Source: Negativicutes bacterium (GTDB lineage Bacteria > Bacillota_C > Negativicutes > Sporomusales_B > JARLHX01). From it: a DNA stretch of 64,000 nt. Made by a program: the position numbers and the translations under genes. The notes beneath the pieces were generated by a model, which ran no database searches, was not told the DNA's origin, and saw only the letters and a program-made list of their open reading frames with translations. Positions 63,906 through 64,000 of the stretch are shown here, one piece after another (within the stretch, counting starts at the first letter, position 1; each line of letters opens with the position of its first letter). Where the stretch lies: NCBI GenBank assembly GCA_031292035.1, contig JARLHX010000018.1, positions 1 through 64,000 of the forward strand, in the 5' to 3' direction.

Positions 63906-64000
63906 TTGCTAAAGTTTCTGAAAGGCTTGTTGGGGGATGACAACGAAAAAGAGATCAAGCGCATGCGGAAGTACGTAGACGCGGTCAACGCGCTTGAGCC
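63906..64000 (+). CDS. secA: SecA preprotein translocase ATPase, 5' end only
   Basis: The frame from the TTG at 63906 encodes LLKFLKGLLGDDNEKEIK-type N-terminus followed by RKYVDAVNALE, the usual start of SecA. An AAAGGGAG lies 8 bases upstream. The gene continues beyond the window. Its position after hpf matches Firmicute genomes. Confidence 0.85.
   Translation, partial: MLKFLKGLLGDDNEKEIKRMRKYVDAVNALE

Overview
The window looks like the chromosome of a motile, anaerobic Firmicute, most likely a member of the Negativicutes (Sporomusa/Pelosinus-like). The reasons are Firmicute-type flagellar gene order (yvyF-flgM-flgN-flgK-flgL-DUF6470-fliW-csrA), a long-form hpf followed by secA, a CpsB/C/D-type tyrosine-kinase exopolysaccharide system, and a Wza-like export protein, which suits a Firmicute with an outer membrane. 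The taxonomic call is inference from gene content.

Layout. (1) 1-1580: 3' part of a group II intron with its reverse transcriptase, inserted just upstream of a capsule/exopolysaccharide locus. (2) 1630-19418: exopolysaccharide locus on the + strand: PHP phosphatase, Wza-like exporter, Wzz-like chain-length protein, BY-kinase, initiating sugar transferase, five glycosyltransferases, a B12-type radical SAM protein, a kinase-like protein, an alkaline-phosphatase-superfamily enzyme, a Wzy-like polymerase/ligase, a Wzx-like flippase and an acetyltransferase. The part from about 5.9 to 9.1 kb is very AT-rich and contains decayed sequence. (3) 19684-31232: mixed housekeeping and small genes: zinc-ribbon peptides, a NarL-type response regulator, a TIM-barrel isomerase-like protein, an ABC-F ATPase, recD2 bracketed by two TnpB-only IS200/IS605-type elements, and an HD-GYP protein. 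(4) 31400-36892: late flagellar hook-filament operon ending in fliW-csrA. (5) 37745-48182, minus strand: a nonulosonic (pseudaminic-type) acid operon with a second tailoring block. (6) 48979-60115: two tandem flagellins, the Maf glycosyltransferase, a nonulosonate-linked methylase, a GT2-TPR protein, flaG, fliD, fliS and fliT. (7) 60203-64000: an EF-hand protein, a structured RNA leader with a zinc-ribbon gene, a DnaA-box cluster, csp, hpf and the start of secA.

How it fits together: blocks 4-6 form a flagellar filament module. Hook-filament junctions (FlgK/FlgL), cap (FliD) and chaperones (FlgN, FliS, FliT) are made under FlgM/sigma-28 control. FliW and CsrA regulate flagellin translation. 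The minus-strand operon makes an activated nonulosonic sugar that Maf transfers to flagellin. Four putative sigma-28 promoters with the same TTAN-N16-NNCGATAN layout tie flgM, both flagellins and flaG together, and the second flagellin has a textbook CsrA-type GGA hairpin in its leader.

The strongest unusual signals are: a roughly 228-nt RNA closed by a 12-bp helix at 61469-61696; an ATC codon where the second TnpB should start; a stem-loop between the Shine-Dalgarno sequence and start codon of cpsB; a formyltransferase where the pseudaminate pathway lacks PseH; a 138-bp identical block shared by the flagellin paralogs; and a cluster of four DnaA boxes upstream of csp.
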